A DNA stretch of 64,000 bases, taken from positions 35,632,661 through 35,696,660 of the forward strand of contig BTRK01000002.1 in the NCBI GenBank assembly GCA_036245805.1, in the 5' to 3' direction. The translations under genes were made by a program, and so were the position numbers. Of this stretch, positions 1-10,039 are shown piece by piece (position 1 is the first letter of the stretch; each line of letters opens with the position of its first letter). This DNA is from Pristionchus mayeri (Eukaryota; Nematoda; Chromadorea; Rhabditida; Neodiplogasteridae). A model generated the notes under the pieces. It was not told the origin of the DNA. It saw nothing but the letters and a program-made list of their open reading frames with translations, and searched no databases.

Positions 1-337
1 AAATGTATATGCCACTGATGAAACATTGCAACATAATAGATGTAAGATGTCAGTGAAACATAACTCAATTTGATTTAAAAGAAGAGTAAAGGCAAAAGCG
101 CGCCCGGTTGGAATATGTTTCAATTAGAGGATAACTCTCTTCAAGTCGCGCACTCTTTCGCTCGTTGCCTGAGCTTTCCCTGATTTGTGCCAAACTACCG
201 AGATCTCTGTTCGTAATGGAGATATCAATGTGAAAATTTCGGAGCTTCTTATCGTCCAAGAGATCTAGACCGTGCATATGAAAGTTTCACCTATTATATT
301 TTGACTTTGCTCCTCCTTTAAGTTTAACTTGCAAATA
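1..337. other. no supported gene
   Basis: No feature can be defended here. A 70-codon minus-strand frame (65-277) is open, but I see no splice signals or family resemblance to support it. The stretch ends at the TA (336-337) that precedes the mariner terminal repeat. Confidence 0.5.
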
Positions 338-1440
338 TTGGGGTGTCCGGAAAGTTCGTATAATGCTTCGGAAAAAAGTCAGTTCGCGATCAAATGCAGT
401 GATTGCGCAATCTGTTTGTCAACAATGTATTGCATCATTCTGACGTTGAGTAGTGAGAGGATTTAATCAGTCTCCTAGTTGCTACATTGATTCTTGTGAT
501 GGACTCCCATCTCTACCTCCGAGCAGTTTTACTTCATTTCTACCGTCTTGGCCGATCCGTGAAGGAGGCCCACTCTGCCCTGGCCCAGTCGAAAGGAGCT
601 GACGCCCCTCCATACCCTTCTGCTATAAGTGGTTCTCCCGCTTCAACTAAGGGGAGTTTGGTCTCGATGATCAACCCCGCTCTGGACGCCCTCCCTCCCT
701 CGATCAGCCTCTCGTTCTCCGCACACTGAAGCGCAAGCCCATGGCCAGTGTGCGTGAGTTGAAGAAGGATTCTGGTACTCCCAGATCAACGGTGTCCGAT
801 ATCCTCCATCGATCTGGGACGAAGCCGAAACTCCCACAAGTGATTCCTCATGACCTCTCCCCCGAACAGCAGAAAAATCGTGTTCAAGTCTGTCGGGAAT
901 TACTCCATCGTAGATCCAATCTTCGATGGGTCAATTCCATCATCGCTACAGATGAGAAGTGGATCACGTTCGATAACCCTGCGAGGAGACTGCAATGGGT
1001 GGATGCAGATGAGAAGCCCACGCCCGTCCCGAAGAAGGAAGAGCACGGAAAGAAGGAACTCCTCTGCTTCTTCTTCTCAGTGCTCGGTCCCATCTACTGG
1101 GAGATCCTCGCCCCTGGCACCAGCATCAATGCCGACCTCTTCTCTGAACAACTGGAAGATGTCGCGATCAGAGTCCCTCCCAGACTCCTGAACCAGGGCA
1201 AAATTCTTCTTCTGATGGACAATGCTCGCCCACATCGAGCGAAGATGACCCAGAAGAAAATGGACGAGCTGAAGATCGAGAGGATTCCCCATCCACCGTA
1301 TTCCCCGGATCTCTCCCCATGCGAATACCACTGCTTCCGCTCTCTCTCTGACTTCTGCAAAGGAAAGAAGTTCAAGAATCGAGATGAAGTTGTGAGGGCT
1401 TTCGTGAAATGGGCGGTCTCTGATCGAGCTTCTTTCGATC
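338..1440 (+). mobile_element. mariner-family DNA transposon, 3' end not found
   Basis: The element begins after a TA dinucleotide with a mariner-like terminal sequence (GGGTGTCCGGAAAGTTCG, 340-357), followed by a leader of about 160 bp and a mariner transposase frame. No inverse copy of this terminus is found downstream. Recognisable transposase similarity fades near 1,435-1,440, so the 3' part has been lost or replaced and the end given is approximate. With no second terminal repeat it could not be excised as a unit. Confidence 0.8.
500..1435 (+). pseudogene. mariner transposase, disrupted
   Basis: The frame opens at ATG 500 with a mariner N-terminus (MDSHLYLRAVLLHFYRLG). Similarity then moves to a different frame, the one that runs from 741. 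That frame shows mariner motifs (LDDQPRSGRP near 665) but holds in-frame stops at 600 (TGA) and 648 (TAA). The catalytic region is well kept: TDEKW carries the first Asp, LLMDNARPH the second, and YSPDLSPCEYH the third acidic position. The second and third acidic residues are 34 residues apart, the mariner spacing, but the third is Glu where mariner transposases have Asp. The C-terminus loses similarity after about residue 230 of the long frame. It is a dead copy because of the frameshift, the two stops and the missing 3' end. Confidence 0.85.
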
Positions 1441-3335
1441 TCTCAGCTTCGAAAGAAATTACACCATTCATTCTGCGTGCTCTCGCATCTGACCAAAGGG
1501 ATCTGACTAGAGGGACAGCTCAGAACGTAGAGAGTCATTTCTCGCGACTTGACTGGAAACCATTGAGAAGATTCCCGGAAATTGTTGATGCATTCGATAC
1601 ATTGATGTTGCGAGTAGATATTCGTTTCCATGTGCATCCTGAGTTCGTCAGAATTGTAAATTGCAAAGTGGGATATGATATGCAAGCAGTTTTTGAAAAA
1701 TCTTCCATCACACTAACGAACCGTTGCAGCAGACTAAACATATCGAGTGCGAAACACAACTCAACCAGCGCGCGAAAAGTTTTTTTCGCGCGCAAACGCT
1801 TTTGGCGAAACTTACTCGAGTCCACTCTTCCTAGGAACACTTCGCACTTCACTTTTCGTCTACGTTTTCTGTTCTGAATAGCTTCAGTAACATTAGTAAC
1901 ATAATGAAATGAGCTCATAGTTCGATTTGAGCTCCCCTCGATTTGAGGGGACCACTGCGGAACCACGTATCGTCTGAAACGTCTGAACGGTCATGGTCTG
2001 AAAACACCTCGCCGCTAGTGTTGGACAGCAATGACTTGGCTTCCCAGTGCAAAATCTGTGCTTTCAACCTCGTAACTGTACTTTGACCTCTCGTTAGTAT
2101 GTTTGTACAAGGATGACGTAAGCAGCCTCTGATGGTCTCTACGCGTAAACATGTGTTGCGAAGGATGTAACTATTTCCTGCTCTCTGTTCATTCCTACAA
2201 ACGACAGGCGATTCTATCGAATCATGATTTCATCTGCGAAAAAATCCCGCAAATAATAGCCTTAACTAATGAACGAACGATTGAACAATGCCTGACTTTC
2301 AATATTTCCCGGTATTAATGAAAAGTGAATGATAGTGAGCATCGACAACTCAAAACTAATTTTATGAGCTAGCCTTATTTTCTCAATTAATATTGAAGAT
2401 ATGCACTAAAGATCTTTACCAGGAATCTGACGTTGTGAATACAAGTTAACTCGAGGTATTACCCGTGTGCGGAATGGCGCGGGTAGTGGTTACTGTCCAT
2501 GTGTAAAAATGAAATTCCTTAAAACTTGAAAATCATGAATCGGACATCTCGTAGCCGACTTGATTGCAACGATCTCCCTTGCATCTGGAAAGATCATAAA
2601 TTACTTTTGTTTGCTGTTTTTATTCCTACGAACATAGTCCCTTCTATTAGTGCAGATTTAGTTTCGCTTAGTTTTCGGATCATTGCAATGTGCTGTGAAA
2701 CTCAATTTTCACATGTGTGAAATTATTTGAAAATGAATTAGTGAAATATTATATATTCACCTGCACACCGTTCTTCCGCCTTCCGGAGCACAGTCCATGG
2801 GCGAGTTGGGCTCTCTGCGCGCGCATCCACCCTCGAGTTTGCGTGTCTGACCGTCTGAACACATTTACATATATCCGTTTGACCGGATTGCGAAATGATT
2901 ACGAAATGTGGAGGGAGAGAGATCGAGCGTCAACAAGATTCGAAACGAGTGATTGCGAAACCTACTCCGCTAGGACGGGGCCCCCGCCGAAGGTGAGGGG
3001 CAGCCGGACTAGTTATGTAAATAAGTCATAACTTGATATTAGGAATCTAACTAATGAAAATCGAAAGGGAACACATTAGCAAGGTCACCAGACAAGGTGA
3101 AGCAATTTACAGCGCAACTTTTCAGAACAAAATTCGGATTCTTCATTGAAAGATTTTAAATTAGCATGCAATTGCCCTTAATTTTAATTATATTATATTT
3201 GATATACCCACCACTGAAAAATTGTTCTGGTATTAATCTAAGTGTATTTGAAAGAATAGTGAAGCTCAATCAGAGGTTTCTACACGAATTTCGCAAAGTG
3301 GCATTTTTCGACGTGTGTTGGCTTTGCTCAGTATT
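1441..3335. other. intergenic, no supported gene
   Basis: Open frames at 1443-1966 (-), 2526-2720 (+) and 2717-3031 (+) have no convincing splice context or family motif. The only structure I see is the small repeat relic listed at 1916-2034. The remainder is unassigned. Confidence 0.4.
1916..2034. repeat. relic of the short foldback family seen at 22,445
   Basis: TCATGGTCTGAAAA followed by a CCGC(T/C)AGTGTTGG block matches the right part of the element at 22,445-22,578. A CTCCCCTCGATTTGAGGGGA palindrome to its left corresponds to that element's central hairpin. The termini are more diverged than in the second copy. Confidence 0.45.
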
Positions 3336-3974
3336 TTAAGATTCACAGCTTTGTGTTGGGTAGGTTTGAATGATTAGCGAAAGAAGTAACTCGTCCAAAT
3401 TAGGGCAATCTTTCCTGAGAACTTCAGCGAGCGAACTCTCCGTTTGTCTGACTGTCAAATGAAGGGATGCCTGGGCAAGAAATAACAGCTCTGTTTTCGA
3501 GTCGTGGTCATTCAGATCGGAAATTTTCCGATAGAAATTTGAATATGGAACATCGTATCTTTCATCGTATGGACCCCGATTATTTTTTGGTACCTTATTC
3601 GAAAACAGAACCGAAATCACTCTCATTATGTGGGCTCTCATTAGTTCAGACAGGAGACAGGAAAACATGACAATTTCATGAAAAAAACACTATTCGAGAG
3701 AAAGAAAGATAATTTAGAGCTAATAGTGATATCAAGCGATTGGCAGTAAAACAATCGCGCGAAGATATCTCATACCTTGCAATTTGTACGAGTACTCGCA
3801 GCCGTTATCGCAGTCTTCGATTATGGTGTAGGAACCTCAATTTTTTTTTAAATAAATTAATTTTAAATAAGAATATAATATTTAAAAATCACCTTTAGAA
3901 AACTTTAGGCAGTCTTCGCAAGAAATTATGCAAATCAGCGAGAAAGCGAGTACGAGCGAAATGATGGAGTTCAT
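3336..3974 (-). CDS. small secreted protein, family unknown
   Basis: Three exons join in frame on the minus strand: 3974-3893 (27 codons plus 1 nt), 3835-3776 (60 nt) and 3619-3336, giving about 142 residues. The first exon is a clear signal peptide (MNSIISLVLAFSLICIIS), followed by a Cys-containing segment (CEDCLKFSKG, then IIEDCDNGCEYSYK). The last exon is helical and Leu-rich with no recognised domain. The ATG lies 2 nt after a TTTTTTCAGG acceptor, so the mRNA is probably trans-spliced there. Donors are GTGATT and GTATGA. The acceptors TTGAG and ATGAGAG are weaker than the usual TTTCAG, so the exon 2 and 3 starts are the least certain points. The four Cys soon after the signal suggest an extracellular disulfide-bonded protein. 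I assign no function. Confidence 0.65.
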
Positions 3975-5511
3975 CCCTGAAAAAAATAGCATGCATCAAC
4001 AATACGGGCAACAACAAAAATATTTTAAAAAAATATCCGGAAAGCTAATCCACGGCTGCCATGAGTAATCCACTTATTTCGATTATTCATTCTGCCCACA
4101 CAACATCACTTGCCAGTGTTCAAATACTCAGAGGGCGAAAAAATCATGGATTACGACAAAAAATCGGCAACTTTCTCAAGCTTGGAAAACATGGGAAACT
4201 CTGCCGAACAAGACAGCAGCCAAAAAGGATTGTAGGCTATACGCGCGAGAAAATCTGCCATATCTTTTTTTCGCAAACGCTAACCCTGAAGTGTAGAATC
4301 ATTTCCGATCTCAAGGTTGCAGAGAGTATGCGTGGCCACGGTTATCAAGATCACTGAGAGAGCAGAGATGAGGGATACGGAAAGATTACACACAAGATAT
4401 CGAACACATCAGTTACACCAGGTTAGACTAGCAGTAAAATGTATGTGCAATCTTGCTATGTCTAAAGAGAAGGGAACAACAACATCTAACGAGATACGGG
4501 AGTAGCACTTCTCAGAGAGCTTTGATCATATTGTCTTTGCACATTCGCATCAACGTTAAAGTCATTGGAACATAAACCCTGGATACGCTACTCAAATGTG
4601 AAACATCAAGGGAAGAAACGGAAGTAGCCCTTCCTGGGGAGAAACGAGTGCAAAAGTCACGGCAAAGTCAGTAATCATCTAGAGATTATGGGAAAATGAG
4701 AGAGTTCAGTCGGGAAAATAGGGGAACCTAAGCGGGTGGTGATGAGTGGAGTGAGTGAGGGGAGAGATCAGAGGTGTTTACCCACCTCAAACAAACGAGG
4801 AAAACGGATCGCGATCTAAGTAATGTGAGGAATGAAATCGATCCGACGTGATGTTGAAAGACGAACACACGTATCAATAAGTTATGTATATCTGTGTACA
4901 CTACATGATCCTTCATCTCCCGGACCTGGATCTGTTCAAACATCTCGAAATTGGCAGGAAGTAATGATGGGTAGTTGTTGATCACATGCTAATCGCACCC
5001 AAAAGGTACTCGCTAAGCTCACACACATGCTAATCTCTCGCCGTATCAACTTATCAGCAATACTCTCGATTTCGCGTGCTCTGTACCCCTTCCAAGATAA
5101 TCTATCAGATGGAAGGAGGTCGTGTCCGAAAACCAAAGTAGCTCCTGACAAATCACCCGTGCTTCTGCTTCCTGTTGTTATCATGCCTAGGCTCTCTCTG
5201 CATAACACGCACTATCTTCATCACGCTTACTATATCACGTCTATGACTGTCTAGAGAACACAAAGGTTGAAGAGAGTGCTTAGGAAGGCATTGATATCGT
5301 TCTCAAGCATGTGAACGGATCAGCTGTGGCCCGAGCTTGCATGACCTAGGGAAGCCGGAAACTGTGTGCTCCAGACATCATGTGGGCTACTATTTTCGGC
5401 ACCTCCTACCTCTTTGAGAGGCTACATAAGCCCATGTGTTTTTCGAAGTGACAATTCTCTTCGTTCTTGTTGTTACAATCGGATCACTGTTCTCTACTTG
5501 TTCTTCACAAT
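3975..5511. other. no supported gene
   Basis: Several frames of 60-98 codons occur on both strands (4061-4357 +, 4728-5208 -, 5027-5254 +). They overlap one another, lack good splice signals and show no family motif. The stretch is the upstream region of both flanking genes. Confidence 0.4.
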
Positions 5512-6315
5512 ATGATTTCCCCCGAATTGCCTGACCAACCTACAAGTCCGGCGCAAATTTCGCCCATTTGGTACTCAGATACTTCTACTCAAGCAGGAAA
5601 GAACGCTGCTGATCATGCTAATACCAGCATAAGGTGAGGTTTTTCACCAAAGAAAAAGCAAAAGCGGGTAGGGGAGATGCTATCTTGCGCGGAGTTCTAA
5701 GAGAGAGAGTGGGAATATCCCCCAAAGAAAGAGAAGAGTGCACACACAAATTAGTGAACTCCTAATTAAAGCAAGCACCAGGTCCCGTGGTGTAGCGGTT
5801 AGCACTCAGGACTCTGAATCCTGCGACGGGAGTTCAAATCTCCCCGGGACCTTCTCTTTTGCCGATTTTTTCCTAAAAATTTCCAAATGATTTCAAGCTT
5901 ATTTGTTACCTTTAGAGCCATATTAGCCTCATTTTAGTTCAATATCTCTAAATTTCAGCGAGCCGCCTCCTACTATTGATATTCCCTGGAAACTTACGCC
6001 CAGGAACTCATTGAGCTCCGAGGGACAGCATCCCCTCGTGAACAGTAAGTATAGTATAGAATTGCCGTTTTTCCAGATTTCAACCACTCAAATGCTAGCG
6101 TTTTAAACTTTCTGATTTCAGAACCTCCTCGTAGTAATTGGCATCTTCTCAAACGCCTTTTCATTATCTTTCTGCTACTTTCCCTAGTTGGCTATTGTAT
6201 TTTTCTCCTCGTCGAAATTGTTATGAGCTGGTCGAAATCACTAAAGCCAGAGGGCGAATTGGTGTCGTATGATGTCTTTCTTCCCAATCTTCCCATTTTA
6301 TCCATCGCTGATTAA
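5512..6315 (+). CDS. small single-pass membrane protein, array copy A
   Basis: Exons 5512-5633, 5959-6044 and 6122-6315 join in phase and encode about 133 residues. The N-terminal half is Pro/Ser-rich and probably disordered (ISPELPDQPTSPAQISPIWY). The second exon carries a PPPTIDIPWKL motif. The third has a hydrophobic segment (about residues 83-102, LFIIFLLLSLVGYCIFLLVE) followed by a short polar tail. There is no signal peptide, so a tail-proximal single-pass protein is the simplest topology. Splice sites are good (AG/GTGAGG, TTTCAG, GTAAGT). Copies B and C downstream share the exon layout, intron phases (2, then 1) and the IP-x-x-L motif while the rest has diverged, which supports a real family. 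Intron 1 holds a complete tRNA-Gln gene on the same strand. Family and function unknown. Confidence 0.75.
5781..5851 (+). tRNA. tRNA-Gln (anticodon CTG), nested in intron 1 of copy A
   Basis: The 71-nt sequence folds as a cloverleaf: acceptor GGTCCCG/CGGGACC, D arm GTGT/GCAC, anticodon stem CAGGA/TCCTG around the loop CTCTGAA (anticodon CTG, reads CAG), and T arm GGGAG/CTCCC with loop TTCAAAT. The internal A and B boxes are present, and a T-rich tract ending TCTTTT follows. No intron. About 45 bp upstream is a block containing GAAGAGTGCACACACAAAT that is shared with the other tRNA copies. Confidence 0.95.
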
Positions 6316-7005
6316 TCTACAAGAAGTATTTGTTCATGTCCGCATTTTTTTACTGTCTTGATAAATATTTCTTCATCGAGCGCATATGCATAATTGATTT
6401 CATTTGCAAATGTTTTTTCGAACTCTCTGAAACATATTTCACTTTTTACTTATGTACCAAGTAACGTCATCATCTGAATTTCTTTCCAGAATTCTCATCA
6501 TTGAATAACATTTCAAATTAAAGCATTATGATCAAACTCTTATGCAAAATTTTGTAAAAAAAATTGTAAACAATTGCTTGTTCTCGTATGTCGTAAGCTC
6601 TACGAAATATTCGATTTGATTTTTCACTCACGGCTTGTACAAGTTGTTGAAAGAGTCTTTTTTTCTGGAGATAATATCCCGATTAATTATAAATAAATAC
6701 AATTATCGTTGACTTTTCTATAGTGATCTGCACCGTAGAGATACATAATCACCAATAGCGCGCTCTCACAAAAGGATATCCAACCTAAGGGAGAGTTCAC
6801 TCTAATTCTCTCGTTCCTAAACATTGGTTGGGGAGAAGTGTATTGAGCGTTATATTCAACATTCTATGTACAATATTAAATGTAAGTGATACATACGCAA
6901 GAGTGGAGGGGCTTTATCACAATGACGTTTTGAGAGTGGTAACTTTTTCTTCCTAAGGGAAGAGAAGAGTGCACACACACAAATGATCACACTCCTAACT
7001 TGCGC
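6316..7005. other. intergenic; shared tRNA 5' flank at its end
   Basis: AT-rich DNA with no supported gene. The last ~60 bp (from about 6,950) contain the AAGGGAAGAGAAGAGTGCAC-type block that precedes each tRNA-Gln copy. Confidence 0.5.
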
Positions 7006-7076
7006 GGTCCCGTGGTGTAGCGGTTAGCACTCAGGACTCTGAATCCTGCGAAGGGAGTTCAAATCTCCCCGGGACC
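7006..7076 (+). tRNA. tRNA-Gln (anticodon CTG)
   Basis: Same cloverleaf as the copy at 5,781 with a single difference, C to A in the variable loop (CGAAGGGAG for CGACGGGAG), which leaves all stems paired. Upstream lies the conserved GAAGAGTGCACACAC block; downstream is TTCCTCTTTT, a pol III-type terminator. Expected to be functional. Confidence 0.93.
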
Positions 7077-7366
7077 TTCCTCTTTTGCCGAATTTGCGAC
7101 ACAAGTGTCTTTATATCCATAATTTTTATCTCATTTGACATTTTTTCTTGTAGGCGATTTTATCATGAGCTCACCCCATGCTAGTTTGCTCAATGTAATG
7201 ACTTAGACGTGATCACCCTACATGTCAGGAACTCTACTAAAAAATATGATAGTTTAGTGTTCATCAGGCTAGTGGATACATGTCATGATGTCGACTTCAA
7301 TACTTTGATAATATTTGTAAACGTAATTCAGTTACTATTTTCACCTCCTCCCACCTCGATTTGAAG

Positions 7367-7878
7367 TCTATTCCGGAGGAAGAACCCATTTCGCCTACAA
7401 TTTCCGTTCCCATCTCGCCTGTTTGGTACTCGGAAGCATCTACAGAAGAAGATGATACAAGCAAGCCCATCAAAAGGTGATAATTGAATGAGATTTCAAC
7501 TGAGCAATAGAACCCATATTGAAGCATCTGTTATTTGGTCACAAACTCGATGCAGTCAAATCAGGGATCCACTCCCAACCACGATTGAAATCCCGTGGGT
7601 GCTCACAAGGCATTCCATCATCAGCTCATGTGATAGGAGTGACGAATCACTCATTAAAAGTAAGTTCTCTTGAAGCGAAAAGGTTAGCATCGCTTTGTTC
7701 AGGTTCCCCTCGCAATCAATGCCCTGAGATTCTTCGTTTCTTCATTGTATTTGTTCTAATTGTGTTATTCGTACGCTCTGTCATTGCCTGCGGCATCGAA
7801 ATTGCAATGCTATGGAAGGAATCTCTGCATCAAGATAATCAAGAACAGTCGTCAGCAAACATTCATCGCTGCCTATGA
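7367..7878 (+). CDS. membrane protein, array copy B; start exon damaged
   Basis: Exon-like segments 7367-7476, 7565-7659 and 7703-7878 join in the same phases as copy A and stay open. Shared signatures are SPVWYSEAST in exon 1, TTIEIPWVLT in exon 2 and a hydrophobic segment (FFIVFVLIVLFVRSVIACGI) in exon 3, ending at TGA 7876-7878. No ATG occurs in frame upstream before a stop. Comparison with copy A upstream of its start (ACTATTTTC...CACCTCCT at about 5,390-5,410 versus 7,333-7,350) suggests that roughly 100 bp carrying the start codon has been deleted. Either translation starts in an unseen 5' exon or this is a recent pseudogene. Divergence has left the frame open, so selection may have acted until recently. 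Confidence 0.55.
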
Positions 7879-8171
7879 TTGATCATTATTGCGTTCACTA
7901 TGTATTCACAAGTTTCCCGACGTCTAATTCATTTCATTATCATTATTTTTTATTATTTTCGAACGTTTGATAAGGTAATGAATACATGAATTCCGGACTG
8001 TCAGATGAACAAATACTGAATTCGAATGCCGGCCAGAATTGCTTAAAACACAAAACATCCCTAATCGTGAGGGGGAGCTTACCATGTATCAAGGCGGGCA
8101 CTTATCCTTTCCCTCAGGGAAGAGATTAGTGCACACACAAATGAGCGCACTGCTAACTTGCGCAATCACCC

Positions 8172-8242
8172 TTTCCTGTGGTGTAGCGGTTAGCACTCAG
8201 GACTCTGAATCCTGCGACGGGACTTCAAATCTCCTCGGGACC
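8172..8242 (+). pseudogene. tRNA-Gln(CTG) pseudogene
   Basis: It aligns along its whole length with the neighbouring tRNA-Gln genes and keeps the D and anticodon arms and the CTG anticodon. The acceptor 5' strand is TTTCCTG against CGGGACC, which loses the first two pairs, and the T arm is GGGAC/CTCCT, which loses one pair and gains a G-T. The 5' flank is the same conserved block and the 3' flank still has TTCTCTTTT. Confidence 0.8.
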
Positions 8243-8670
8243 TTCTCTTTTGCATTATTTTCTCGTTTGTGTTGAACCATTTGCTTGCATTCCCAGCGAA
8301 CAGTACAGTGTAAAATATTCCATGTTCTACATGGTGTTTGGCTATAATGGATTGCGAATTTTGTGAGCGCTGGGGTAATTATAAGCAGAGCTAAAAGCGG
8401 GATAGCGAGATTCAGAGAACAGTAAGCATAAATACGTTCTTCGATCATTTGAGAAAAGAACAGTTGGCAAACTCATCATCAATGTTGTTAAGATCGGATG
8501 AACACAAATGCAATACGCTTTGAACGTCATTCTGGCAACTATTTCCACCTCCTCCCACCGCACGCCCTTACCATAAAGATTTTAATTACTTTGCACGATT
8601 AGGTTCACATTTCATATGTGAATCCTAGATTTAGAACCAACTTTTCATTGAACACTATTCCTCCCGCATT

Positions 8671-8927
8671 GTCAAATTCACCATAAAATTTCACATAGGA
8701 TGGACTATTCAATCATATTTTTTAAAAAATACATAAATCGATATTTTGAATGCCGCAATGCCTCAACCTACCGTAATCTCAGTTGCGAAAGTGACTGGCA
8801 AAATGATATCGCAAACTGCGATTACGGTAGGTTGAAGCATTGTCGCATTCAAAATATCGATTTATATATATATTTTTAATATGAACGAATAGCCCATCCG
8901 ATGCGAATTTTTATGGAGAATTTGAAA
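8671..8927. mobile_element. foldback (MITE-like) element, ~257 bp
   Basis: Two arms of about 105 bp are imperfect inverted copies: TCAAATTC...CCATAAAA with GGATGGACTATTC on the left, and their complements on the right (GAATAGCCCATCC...TTTTATGG). A perfectly paired inner part includes AACCTACCGTAATC and GATTACGGTAGGTT. There is no coding capacity. It sits where exon 1 of copy C would be expected. Confidence 0.75.
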
Positions 8928-9053
8928 ATCAAAAAAATCGAATGGTGAACAATTGCATGCTTCCCGCAAAATCGATCCGCGGAATCCGCGGGTCGCAGCG
9001 GGCCGCCGCGGCCGCATATGGGCAAGGGGATTAGCATGTACTGTCCATTGCAG

Positions 9054-9437
9054 TCAACCATCTGCGACTAGAATTGAAATGCCTCGAGAGCTTGCAAAAG
9101 AGCTTGCTAAGAGGCACTCTCTCATTGCACCTGAAAATGGTAGCGAGGGAAATTTAAAGAGTGAGCTGTCTTTGTTTTTTCTCCTCCATTGTTTATCCAT
9201 ATACTGAAAACAACATTGTCTCATCATCAATGATAAACCAGTTTTTAGTCGTTATTCGACGATCATACTGATTATGTGCCATCGAGTTGACATCATATTT
9301 CAGGTCCCTCGCGTGGGCTATGTACTCTGCTGCAACGCCTTGCCGTGATCGGCATGCTGCTTGTGCTGATCGGATATATCCAATATATACAATTTTCTTT
9401 AAGTAATCGAAACCTGGTCACAATCGAACCAGGATGA
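9054..9437 (+). CDS. membrane protein, array copy C; exons 2-3 only
   Basis: Two exons, 9054-9160 and 9304-9437, follow the same phases as exons 2 and 3 of copies A and B. Exon 2 keeps an ATRIEMPREL motif and a Ser/Glu-rich end. Exon 3 encodes a hydrophobic segment (LAVIGMLLVLIGYIQYI) and ends at TGA. No exon 1 with the SP-I/V-WYS signature is found between the tRNA pseudogene and exon 2, where a foldback element has inserted. The copy is probably 5'-truncated; an undetected diverged first exon is the alternative. Confidence 0.5.
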
Positions 9438-9822
9438 ATAACGTTGGCATTTCCACCGTGGCGAACTATTCTCCATAGTGTTTTTCTTTATTATTTGCAG
9501 GTTGTTACATAATTGAGATTGCCTATAATTTCCTATACTCATCAGCTGTTGTAAATTTAGTAGTATTCTATATTCTTCAGAAGAAGCAGTTTAACGTCCA
9601 AGTGTATCTCCTTTTTTTACACGCACTATACTCTGCAAACTAGACGAATTCTCTGCAGTCAGGTCAAAGCGGGCTCAATGTTGTTTTATCTCCGAAAAAA
9701 ATCCCATTGAAGCGGGGAGATCTTATTGTTCGCCGAGTTCGAAGAGATCAAATACCCCCCCCCCCCCTTAAGGGAAAGGAAGAGTAGACACACAAAGGAG
9801 TGCACTCCTAACTAGAGGACCC

Positions 9823-9893
9823 GGTCCCGTGGTGTAGCGGTTAGCACTCAGGACTCTGAATCCTGCGACGGGAGTTCAAATCTCCCCGGGACC
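9823..9893 (+). tRNA. tRNA-Gln (anticodon CTG)
   Basis: Identical in sequence to the copy at 5,781 and fully paired. Upstream flank similarity reaches further than the short block: a GCGGGGAGAT...GAGTTCGAAGAG-like segment is also recognisable before the copy at 5,781. A TTTCCTTTT tract follows. A run of C (about 9,756-9,769) lies in the 5' flank. Confidence 0.95.
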
Positions 9894-10039
9894 TTTCCTT
9901 TTGCAGATTTTGATCTTAATTTCATCTAGGTTATGCATCACCGTTCTTCACTGTTTTTATCAACTTATATTTAACACGTTATTTTCAATAAGAAAGACAG
10001 AGTATTAATGGACTTAAGACTCCGGCCGAGGACGCAGAA

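Noticed and set aside
2717..3031. 104-codon plus frame
   Set aside because: No signal peptide, domain or splice evidence; the composition looks like promoter-type GC-rich DNA and not a known protein.
3467..3670. Plus-strand 67-codon frame
   Set aside because: Antisense shadow of the third exon of the minus-strand secreted-protein gene.
4936..5208. 90-codon minus-strand frame
   Set aside because: No signal peptide, motif, splice support or related frame nearby; overlapped by an equally long plus frame.
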